DNA of 64,000 bases from Scleroderma bovista (taxonomy: Eukaryota > Basidiomycota > Agaricomycetes > Boletales > Sclerodermataceae). Positions 55,595 through 64,000 of this stretch are shown here, in pieces; the stretch's first letter is position 1, and the number at the start of each line of letters is the position of its first letter. Where the stretch lies: assembly GCA_037178675.1 (NCBI GenBank), contig JAYMGJ010000321.1, positions 62,001-126,000 of the forward strand, in the 5' to 3' direction. Both the position numbers and the translations under genes were made by a program. Under the pieces are notes generated by a model. The model did not search any database. It was not told the DNA's origin and worked only from the letters and a program-made list of their open reading frames with translations.

Positions 55595-58500
55595 ATGCCC
55601 CCATGCCGCTTTTGCCATGTGCCTTTCCCCAATCAAACAACCGCACGGCGGCACGAAGCCCTGGCACCCGCATGCCGAAAAGCTCGTGATCAGCTATTGA
55701 GCAACCTCTGGGCTTCTCGGAACACAGGACTCACCTCTCGCCTTCGAAATGCTGCCGCTGCCACTGAGAACTTCTGGGCTGGCACCGAAAATGGCACCGT
55801 ATCATCTTGGGATGATGGTCCTTCAATACACAATGAGAGTGCACCTGTGCATGATGGGAGTACACCCGTTCAGCCCATGGGCCAACGTGCACGTGTTGAG
55901 GACTTACCTGATGACGACTGGATAGGCCAATCATGGCAAGAAGAGTTCCCGCCTCACCTAAATGCAGGCGCTAGCCATGGTATTGCTTCCACGCAGTTTG
56001 AAAACTTTCGGGATGAAGAAGTACTTGAAGGAGGCGAGATATGGGGCCCGTTTAAGAGTGAAGAAGAATGGGAGTTGGCAAAATGGCTCATCAAGAACGT
56101 TGGTCACACCCAGGCCGAAAATTTCCTGCGGTTGAATATTGTAAGCCATACAGTACTGACCAGTCAGACATGAAGTGGACTTACGTCTGTGACCTCTGAT
56201 GGTTGGCAGATCCAAAATAAACTCCAACCGACATTCCAAAATAAGGCCGACCTGTTGAACGCGGTAGATCAGTTGCCTTGTAGCATGGACTGGAAGTGTG
56301 AATGTCTCACACTGACTGGCAACATAGGAGACGACGATGGTCATGCACAGACAGAGGAATTGGAGCTCTGGTTCCGAGATCCTGTTGAGTGTGTCCGCGA
56401 GTTGATTGGGAACCCGGCATTTAATGGTGGGATGAAGTTTGCCCCAGAACGTCTCTACACCGGTAAAGACAGTAGCGACCGCATTATTAATGAAATGTGG
56501 ACAGCTGATTGGTGGTGGGACATGCAAGTGCGTTGATACCACTGCTCGTGTAAGATCCAATCAGCTAATCCACTCAATTCACTTTAAGACGCACCTACCA
56601 GAGGGAGCAACAATTGCCCTGGTGATCTTGGCATCCGACAAGACCCAACTCACCCACCTACGAGGTGACAAATCTGCCTGGCTGTCAAGACCGGTTCTTC
56701 ACCGATCTGATCTCTACGAGGGGTCAGGGGGTCAGGGGTTGGTCTAGCGGTAAGACCGAGATGCTACGTAGCGTAGTCACGCTTCCCGAGTAATAGGAAG
56801 GCCGACCAAGGGTCTGACGGAGAGTCCGAGGGTAAATGGTCTACGACCGAGTGCTTGCACGAGACAGAGACGGAGAGTGCGAAGGGAGAACAGATGAGAA
56901 GTATCTTATTCGATATTCAAACTGAAACTACAACAGACCGAGTATCTAGGTATTTATACTGAGTGGAACGGATGAGGCGATGTACGGGAAGTCGGGATTA
57001 CCGACGAATGACGAGCGCAGTCGCACTGTGCGCTGAGTAAGTACGGTAAGTGCGATAACCGGATTACCGATGAGTATCGTATTAGTAATGCAACGGGACG
57101 GGAACGTATAGTAACTGGAAACAAGAAAGGAAACATATTAGGTAATCATACAGGGAGACAGAACGGGTAACACGCTCACCGATCGGTGGCGATACAGGAC
57201 AGATAGAGAGAAACGGAAAAGGGAGTACATACAATAAACGGACGGCGAACGCGTGGACGCGATCGGACAATAGGGTACAGGGTGATCGGATGTCACGGTC
57301 GTGACACTGGCCCGTATACCTGACAATCGGAAATATTAGCAAAGATCTGCGTGCGCAGGTGTCATCACATGCAACCATCTTGGCTGGATACATACCTGTT
57401 GGCAAGTTCGACAACTTCTCAGAGAAAACCCGACCAATAGCACAATACCGACTCTTCCATCATTGCATGGCCTTGATCCTTGCATCGCTAGTGAACGCAG
57501 CACAGTCAGGCATCAATATGACATGCGCAGACTCTGCTATCCGCTGGATATTCCCAATCCTGGCAGCATACCTAGCCGACTACCCTGAACAGTGCCTTGT
57601 TGCATGTTGCATGGAGAACCGCTGTCCGCTATGCAAAATCGATCCAAATGCTAGAGGAGAAAATATACGTGGTCCAAAGCGGGACATGACACAATCCTTG
57701 GACTTACTTATGCTCCATGAAACCCAACCTTCAACTGCGCTCAGGCAAGAAATGAAAACTATTGGCTTGCGTGCAGTATACCCACCATTCTGGATGGACT
57801 TGCCACACACAGATATCTTCCAGGCGTTCACACCTGATTTGCTCCATCAACTCCACAAGGGAGTCTTTAAGGAGCATCTGGTAAAATGGTCAGTGGCGAT
57901 CATCAGTGACGAGGAGATCGACGCACGCTTCAAATGCATGACATCCCATCCTGGCCTCCGGCAGTTCAAAAACGGGATCTCGTCAGTTAGTCAATGGACT
58001 GGGAAAGAGCATAAAGAAATGCAGAAAGTATTTCTGGGTCTCATTGCAGGCAGCGCTGAACCACACTTCATTCGGGCTGTACAGGCGGTCACTGATTTTA
58101 TATTCTATTCTTCTCTTCAATCACACACCTCGCGTACCCTTCGAGCCCTCGAAACCGCACTTGACAAGTTCCACGCAAATAAGGATGTATTTATCGAGCT
58201 TGGAGGTCGGCAAGCAACACATTTTAACATCCCAAAGATCCACTTGATGCAACACTATGTCGAGCTGATCAAGCAGTTTGGATCAGCGGATGGATTCAAT
58301 ACTGAGAGTCCTGAGCGATTGCACATCGATTATGCCAAGGAAGCTTACCGTGCAAGCAATAGAAAGGACTTTATCGCCCAGATGACAGTTTGGCTCCACC
58401 GACAGGAATCCATCGATCGTTTCGACACATATCTTAACTGGAAAAAGAGCAAGTGTGATGCGTTGGCTGGAGGGATAGAAAGAGAGATGAGGGAAGAGTG

Positions 58501-58837
58501 TGAAGCGGAGCTCGAAGACGATGATGGTGTTGTAGAGATGCAGCGTGGATCAGGTGAGGATGGCGATGCGGCGATTTCACACACACCCCAAACTCAGACT
58601 CCAATGCCCTTGACCACCATGTACTGTCTCCCTTCATCGCATCCACGACACCTACGACGAATCCCAGCAGGAAAAATCATATCAGACCTGCATGCCAAAA
58701 AATTCAATGGAACTCACCTCGTATCTTGCACTCCAATGAAGGATAGCGGCACGCTGGAAAAGGTGGTCAGCAGGGACACGCCGGAATACATGACAATTTC
58801 ACACCTTTGCAAAGTTGTCAGATTCATGGAATGCTAG
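55595..58837 (+). pseudogene. Plavaka transposase, interrupted by a solo LTR
   Basis: The start at 55595 reads MPPCRFCHVPFPNQTTARRH, a C2H2/C2HC-like zinc finger typical of Plavaka N-termini. After introns at about 56140-56208 and 56526-56588 come EEWELAKWLIKNVG, ELWFRDPVECVRELIGNPAF, RIINEMWTADWWWDMQ and GATIALVILASDKTQLTHLR. At 56682 the frame is broken by a 624 bp LTR. Beyond it, sequence resumes in the same frame (VYLTIGNISKD at 57313) and stays open to TAG at 58837 through SSHATILAGYIPVGKF, ENRCPLCKIDP, FTPDLLHQLHKGVFKEHLVK and FNIPKIHLMQHYVELIKQFG. The join on removal of the LTR and one target copy is exact, with no other stops or shifts. As it stands the gene cannot encode a full transposase unless the LTR is spliced out. 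Confidence 0.88.
56678..57311. mobile_element. Solo LTR with 5 bp target-site duplication
   Basis: The LTR spans 56683-57306 (624 bp), beginning TGTCAAGACC and ending GTCGTGACA, with TGTCA/TGACA inverted termini. It is flanked by identical CTGGC at 56678-56682 and 57307-57311. It contains no coding sequence. Five-base duplications and TG...CA ends are standard for LTR retrotransposon integration, and the absence of an internal region marks a product of LTR-LTR recombination. Confidence 0.92.
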
Positions 58838-59470
58838 AGCTGAGAACAGTGGGACAACTTCCCAGGCTGGTTTTACCAATGTGATGCACTCGGCAATGAT
58901 TTCTTGGATCCAACGAGGAGGTGGGATGTCCTGATCAGCGATGGGGTTCCAGGTTTCCAATACCACTAGCGGGCTCGTGTGGAAATTGTTCTCGAGGTCG
59001 TCTCGCGCCTCGCTGACTAACGCACGTGAAATCCAGTAATGGGATTCGTCGTGCTGTAGACTCTTCAGATACTAGTACAAGGGTCTGTAATTATGATAAA
59101 GAACTTACTTCAGTATACAGATGGAGGTATTCGCAGATGAGCTTGTCGCGAGGTATGCTACTGCGATTCGCTGGGTTATGCAACATGTCGTGCTCTCTAA
59201 ACAATCTGGCTGCAGAAAGGACCTGCCAGTAACCAGTAGTAGTAAGGTGGTGAGTGAATCAAACGTCGTAGTGCAGTGGAAATCACGGATGCTTACCACT
59301 TGCGGCACTGGAAATCGAGACGGCCGATCTAATGAAGCTAACCACTGGACCAAGTCATGGTAGGGGCAACTTTGGCGTTCACTGTCAGAGTGGTAGGGGC
59401 AACTTTGGCGTTCGTTGTCAGAGCTGTCCGTCGGAAGAGAGTCGCTGCCAGGTTGCTGCATCACTGCCAT
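58799..59470 (-). CDS. Small unknown gene inside the Plavaka element
   Basis: The ATG is at 59470 (MAVMQQPGSDSLPTDSSD). Introns at 59223-59296 and 59063-59108, both with GTAAG donors, join three exons into 183 residues ending NFAKV with TGA at 58799. The protein has an N-terminal repeat (SDNERQSCPYH / SDSERQSCPYH), DLVQWLASLDRPSRFPVP, LSAARLFREHDMLHNPANRS, DKLICEYLHLYTE, HDESHYWISRALVSEARDDL and RWIQEIIAECITLVKPAWEV. No family is recognised and there is no membrane helix. The last 39 bp overlap the transposase 3' end antisense. The intact splicing frame argues for a real gene rather than a shadow. Confidence 0.6.
59360..59424. repeat. Two-copy 33 bp tandem repeat
   Basis: GTAGGGGCAACTTTGGCGTT and the 13 bases after it occur twice in tandem, with one difference in the following codons. 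The unit is 33 bp, so the frame of the overlapping minus-strand gene is kept. Confidence 0.85.
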
Positions 59471-59720
59471 TCAGTGCAGGAAAGAAGAACAAGTTCAACA
59501 TTACCTTGTTGCTCGGGTCGCTAAACTTATTCCTCCGAGCTACGGTGTACTACCCGCAGACTCGCCAAGTAGTGGTGCTATGTAGGAGCCTTGGACTATG
59601 ATCAGCTATATAGTACGCGTGTCACTACGTGGTGCTATATTTGGTTCCATAGTCGACACCTGCTATATTCGGCCGGGTAGCTGACCCTCTGCTATGGGTG
59701 CCAGGTGCAGTTTCCTGATG

Positions 59721-60210
59721 TGAGTATATACTCCCCGGCGGAAATACGTCATTTATTGGTCGTCCAGAACGTATGGCGCTTGAGTGGGTCCAGAAATACA
59801 TCTCAGCCTTTGGCGGAGATCCTGAAAAAGTGATCATGTAAGTTAGATTGTTTGCCTTCTATCCACTAATTGAGCTCATGTGTATGTGTAGCTGGGGCCA
59901 AAGTGCTGGAGCCATTTCAATTTTGTCTCAAATGGTTGCTTACGATGGAAATGTGAACGGACTGTTTCGAGGTGCTGTTATGGTGTGTTGCAACTGTTGG
60001 TTTCTTGTCTTTGTCTAAGCTTGTGCAGCAATCTGGATCTGCCTTCCCATTGCACGACATCGCTTCAGCACCGCAGCAAGAAAATTACGATTGCATTGTC
60101 GTACAAACAAATTGCAGTGCCACGAATGATACCCTCAGCTGTCTTCGGCAAGCGCCCTCCGAGGCAATCATGAACGCTATGTTGCACACCATTTATTTGA
60201 ATTCATACAT
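59721..60210 (+). pseudogene. Type-B carboxylesterase copy 1, 3' part
   Basis: This resumes the disrupted copy right after the Plavaka element: the intron remainder (GAGTATATACTCC), then RMALEWVQKYISAFGGDPEK and WGQSAGAISILSQMVAYDGN, which includes the GxSxG nucleophile motif. Next come SGSAFPLHDIASAPQQENYD and AMLHTIYLNSY. Similarity to copy 2 stops at about 60208; what follows (HLAPVDTF and beyond) does not match copy 2. The 3' half is therefore lost or rearranged. Confidence 0.85.
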
Positions 60211-62457
60211 CCCTGTTGTCTGGCCTCACCTGGCACCAGTGGACACTTTTCTGTCCAGAACTCCTGACGTTTGAGGACCCCGATGTGCTCACTTTCTCGA
60301 ATGACACATTTAAAGAGGAGGCGGTGGCGTACTTGAACTACTTTTCCGACCAGATGGGTTTGTGAGGAATCCCACCTTGCCTGTGTTTGTATTTCGCCAT
60401 GTGGATCAAGGACAATATTTGACTGCCGCTCAGGGTGCAATTGCGCGTTCGATGGTAGGCACGACGCACAAGGTTTGTTTGGTTTGATATTTGATGCGGA
60501 ATGTGGTCTACAACCTCAATTGTATAGCATACTTATGCCAGAGTCCAACGTTTGAACGTTGAGCATTCATAGGGGGGTGGCGCACACAAAGTTCAAGCAC
60601 TCTCACAAAACATTTCTTACTCTAATCCAATCGAGAAGTTGGAAATCGAGTCATGCGCGTCAGAACGCAGAACCAGAAGGTCTGGAAAGCTGGCACAGCG
60701 GCAGAATACTCGGAGAAATTGCGGAAAGTGCCGCATGGACTGTTGAAGGGGCCACCCACAATGGAAAGGCAAAAGAAGGATGTCCATAGGATATGAGGGA
60801 CCAACGATGGTAGTGCGCAGAGTCAGAAGGCCGTGGACCATCGAATAGTGGCTGCAAAGAGGCTCGGCAAGCGCAGACATGCGCTGCGCGGGGACTCAGC
60901 AGTTGCACCTACTGAGATAGACCTGCAAGACAGCATGCAGACGAGTCAAACTGCAACGGAAACCACGTCGATGCGTCAGATAGGCCCATGGATGCCTACA
61001 ACGTTGGAAACAACGACCTGAGAACGATGCGGAAAACGTCAGAAAGCGTTTAAACGACTTACGGATGCAGTAGTCGATGAAAATGAGTCTGCGGTTGAGA
61101 TGGCGATATATACTCACTGTGGAACGCGCCAGTTGAGGCACTGTGGATCGCGAGTCGAATGTTTGCATTTGGACGAGTTGAGAGCGCTGGGTCGATTGCT
61201 GCGATTGTTGAGAGCGAGATGGCTGGCGGCGGTAACGATGAATGAAACGCAGGGGATGGCGTGTGGATGGCATGACTAGCGACAGCAACATTGACTCAAC
61301 GCGAGTCAAAGCAGCGCAGCTAGCTGCAGGGAGTCAGTGTATCGAAGAATGCGAGATCGGGACTTACCAGTGTCGTCTGGGCCACCCACGTATCCCTCAA
61401 GCGTACGTACCGGACCACTGGACAGCGCTGGCGACGCGCAAGTATAAAAATCGAAGCTAGAAATGGCTGACCTAGAACATGCAAGCGTCGCGCAGCCACC
61501 CGGGAACGCCTCGAAACGCGCCAGTGAAGTCGTTGGATCCAAGCGTCGACGCGGAAGAATTAAAATCGCATCTATAAACTTTAGTCGAATGCTGGACGAG
61601 AAGAATGCTTACCTGCTAGATCACTCCTACCACTGTTATATGCAGCAACGTTGTGCCCATGCCGGCCGCCAGCCACCACCACTTCGGCACGACAACGACA
61701 AGGGCTACCCGACCTCCGACTATCAATATGCGGCGACGGATAGCCACCACCAACATGCAACGAGGCCAACCATCTCTAAATCAATTTATTGCATTGTCCC
61801 TGGTGTCATGGCTTGGGAAATTGGGAATTGTCGCTAGTCAAGCAAGTGTTCGCGGCGTCTTCACCAGGTCCAATGGCACTTTGCTGATAGGCTTGCGCCC
61901 ATCAAGACTGTCAGTTTCGACGTGAGGACGAATAGGACATGCACAGGTATGTTCTCCTGACGGCATCTCTTGGGATTGTGGCTTGCAATCCAGAGTACTT
62001 TCACCATTGAAAATCACGTTTTGGGTGGATGCGATGGTGCATTTTTGCGACACTGGGTTTGTGAAGAGCCTCATGCAATTCTTCATGTCGATTAAGGCGA
62101 CACCACGGATTGGGATGCGAAGGAAACTGGACCCCTGGCGCAGATATGATTCACTGTAAAGTTACGTGAGACGGAGAACGGAGGAGAACGGAGGCAGTCA
62201 ACATTAGTTATGTACTCTCTGTGATCGGCGTTCATGGATGCAAATGCACATGACTTTCTCACATTTCCATACACACGAAGTGGCGCCATTCGATGGTTTA
62301 GCAGAGACAGGGACAGGAACAAGATACTTGGTAGTGCGCTACCCACTTGCAATAGCTCGGGGATAGCTGGGAGATAATCTGCTGCCAAGGAGTATAAACG
62401 TCACGACGGATGCCTTGCGAGATCCTAGGCAGACGCTGCTTCAAGTGAGATACCAAC
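60211..62457. other. Spacer between the two esterase copies, no supported gene
   Basis: About 2.2 kb. Open frames up to 137 codons occur on both strands (for example 60896-61309 minus and 61463-61837 plus). They show no domain and overlap each other. CG-containing motifs are frequent at 60830-61560. The last 40 bp are shared with the upstream leader of copy 1. Confidence 0.5.
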
Positions 62458-64000
62458 ATGTCCCGACTCTCCATCGCATTCGTGACTGCATTTCAGCTTG
62501 TACTATCTGTGATCGCAGCCTCCGACTCGCCCATCGTGACACTTGACTACGGCAGCTTTCAGGGGTTCTGCTCACCCTTCAGCACGGAGTCCTTTCTTGG
62601 TATACCCTTTGCTCAGCCTCCGTACGTGGCGGTTCAATAACCTAAACTCTCAATCCCAACTACTTGTAATTCAGGGTTGGAAATTTTCGTCTCAACAAAC
62701 CAGTTCCCCCTTCTTCTTTGGGCCCTGGGGTGAATAATGCCACTTCGTATGCAAATGCCTGTTCCCAGATGCCTCCGTTTCCTCCTGGTGTCACATTTCC
62801 TGACAACCCTGGTTTGTCTGGCGCGATCACCTATCTCACTGAATTCCTGCCACAAAGCACCGTGGCTGCTTCGGAAGATTGTAGGTGATGCGATATCAGA
62901 CAACCATCTCAATTCTCATGCTACCTTGTAGGCTTGTATGTCAATGTTGTGAGGCCCGCGGGTGTTTGTTCAGGAGCGGATCTCCCTGTTGTCGTGGTAT
63001 GTCTGAGATTCTAGCTGGAAATCTAGCATGATATTTACAAGAATACACAGTATATTTATGGTGGTACGCTGGGGTGATAGATGAGTTATTTTTGTCTCTG
63101 ATGCCGTGTCAAGGTGGCTTTACGGGAGGGGACGCATCGGGTTACAATGGGACTGGCATTGTAGGGCGCTCTGTGGAATTGAATACCCCAATCATCTATG
63201 TATCTTTCAACTATCGCCTCAACGGTATGTCGACTTTTTTGAAGATCCTGGGGAAATAGTTCTTATTTTATGCAGTGTTCGGTTTCCTTGGAGGCAAGGA
63301 AGTACAACAAGCTGGTCTGGGCAACCTCGGGTTGTACGATCGTGAGTATATACTCCTCGGCGAAAATATGACATTTATTGGTCGTCCAGAACGCATGGCT
63401 CTTGAGTGGGTCAAGAAATACATCTCGACCTTTGGTGGAGATCCTGAAAAGGTGATCGTGTAAGTCAGATTTACTTGCCTTCTATCCACAAATTCACCTT
63501 GTGTATGTGTAGCTGGGGCCAAAGTGCTGGAGCCATTTCAATTTTGTCACAAATGGTTGCTTACGATGGAAATGTGAACGGACTGTTTCGAGGTGCTGTT
63601 ATGGTGTGTTTCAACCACTGGTTTCTTCTCTTTGCCTGAGCTTGTGCAGCAATCTGGATCTGCCTTCCCATTGCACGACATCGCTTCAGCACCGCAGCAA
63701 GAAAATTACGATTTCATTGTCGCGCAAACAAATTGCAGTGCCGCAAATGATACCCTCAGCTGCCTTCGGCAAGTCCCATACGAGGAAATCATGAACGCTA
63801 TGTTGCACACCATTTATTTGAATTCATACCAATCCCTCAATATGACATGGTCACCTCTTGTCGACGGTGTCATTCTCAAACATACCCTGCGAGAGTCGCT
63901 GAGCATGGGTAAGTATGCAAGGGTAGGTCGATTACGCTTTGCTATCAATGCCGTGTGACTTGTGGTTTTCTTTGCAGGTACCGGCCATTTTTGGTGTCGT
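62458..64000 (+). CDS. Secreted type-B carboxylesterase/lipase copy 2, cut by the window edge
   Basis: The start at 62458 reads MSRLSIAFVTAFQLVLSVIA, a signal peptide, then DSPIVTLDYGSFQGFCSPF and FLGIPFAQPP. Further family signatures are EDCLYVNV, VVVYIYGGGFTGGDASGY, PIIYVSFNYRLNVFGFLGGK, GLGNLGLYDQRMALEWVKKY, GGDPEKVIVWGQSAGAISIL (catalytic Ser in GQSAG), QSGSAFPLHDIA and KYARVPAIFGV. All introns have proper borders (for example 62629-62674 ending TTCAG, and 63342-63390) and the frame is open throughout, so the gene looks functional as far as it can be read. The acidic and His members of the triad lie outside the window. It is closest in style to fungal extracellular lipase/esterases of the Candida rugosa lipase type; the substrate is unknown. 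Confidence 0.92.

Larger units (their letters stand above)
52952..59720 (+). mobile_element. Plavaka-type (CACTA-related) DNA transposon, 6.77 kb
   Basis: The edges are defined by comparison with the uninterrupted esterase copy (63344). The left end reads CATCAGGAAAAC and the right end GTTTCCTGATG, an inverted pair of about 10-11 bp. The flanks share TG (52950-52951 and 59721-59722), so the target duplication is 2 bp, or 3 bp (GTG) if the last element base is counted as target. Both ends carry A/T-rich subterminal motifs (CTATATAG, GTATAGCACC, GTATAGTACCATAG). The interior encodes a transposase (plus), a divergent DUF6532 gene (minus) and a third small gene (minus). The transposase is broken by a solo LTR. 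The interior shows no decay other than that insertion, so the element was recently active. Confidence 0.88.

Noticed and set aside
56725..56760. tRNA-like start in the LTR (TTGGTCTAGCGGTAAGACC resembles a tRNA A box)
   Set aside because: There is no matching B box, anticodon stem or acceptor stem within range, and the segment lies inside a solo LTR. A chance or LTR promoter feature is more likely.
57359..58837. Stand-alone 492-codon transposase gene starting downstream of the LTR
   Set aside because: The first codon is GTG and the frame continues exactly from the exons before the LTR, so it is the distal part of one interrupted gene.
60896..61837. Two open frames of 124-137 codons between the esterase copies
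   Set aside because: Opposite strands, low complexity, no domain, no intron support.
1..64000. CRISPR array, rRNA genes, bacterial operon signals or telomeric repeats
   Set aside because: None seen. Intron-rich genes and fungal families place the window in an internal region of a basidiomycete chromosome.

Overview
The window is nuclear DNA of a filamentous basidiomycete, most likely an Agaricomycete. Nearly every gene is split by 45-100 nt GT-AG introns. The gene set includes a 1,3-beta-glucan synthase, a velvet factor, a CFEM protein, a CAP59/CMT1-type glycosyltransferase and DUF6534 and DUF6532 proteins. The main DNA transposon is a Plavaka-type element, a group typical of mushroom-forming fungi. 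All calls come from reading the sequence; exon borders were placed by eye.

Region by region. 1-1040 holds nothing I can support. 1041-3220 is a SPIN90/Ldb17 actin regulator. 3221-10340 is gene-poor and contains a broken segmental duplication carrying two paralogous small genes of unknown function (4780-5453 and 9119-9762). 10343-24033 is a dense housekeeping block: DBP4 RNA helicase (+), Nudix hydrolase (-), BTN1/CLN3 (+), a Zn2Cys6 transcription factor (-), an HVA22/Yop1-like ER protein (-) and a velvet factor (-). 24034-29993 is the glucan synthase FKS (-), followed by a small two-helix membrane protein (-). 32490-36884 holds mitochondrial NADP isocitrate dehydrogenase (-), exosome subunit RRP43 (+) and a hypothetical gene (-). 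37430-39170 is a graveyard of Ty3/gypsy fragments in inverted orientation. 39636-51475 has lipoate-protein ligase (-), a WW protein (-), a universal stress protein (+), a DUF6534 membrane protein (+), RPL31 (-), a CFEM GPI protein (+) and a CAP59/CMT1-like mannosyltransferase (+). 52057-64000 carries two copies of a secreted type-B carboxylesterase/lipase.

The first esterase copy is dead. It has frameshifts and a lost splice acceptor, and a 6.8 kb Plavaka element (52952-59720) sits exactly at one of its intron donors. That element carries its transposase, a divergent DUF6532 gene and a third small unknown gene. Its transposase is in turn interrupted by a 624 bp solo LTR (56683-57306) with a perfect 5 bp target duplication. 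The order of events can therefore be read directly: esterase duplication, Plavaka insertion, LTR-retrotransposon insertion, LTR-LTR recombination. The second esterase copy (62458 to beyond the window) looks intact and serves as the empty-site reference.

The least explained material is the small-gene pair at 4780/9119 and the passenger genes inside the Plavaka element.
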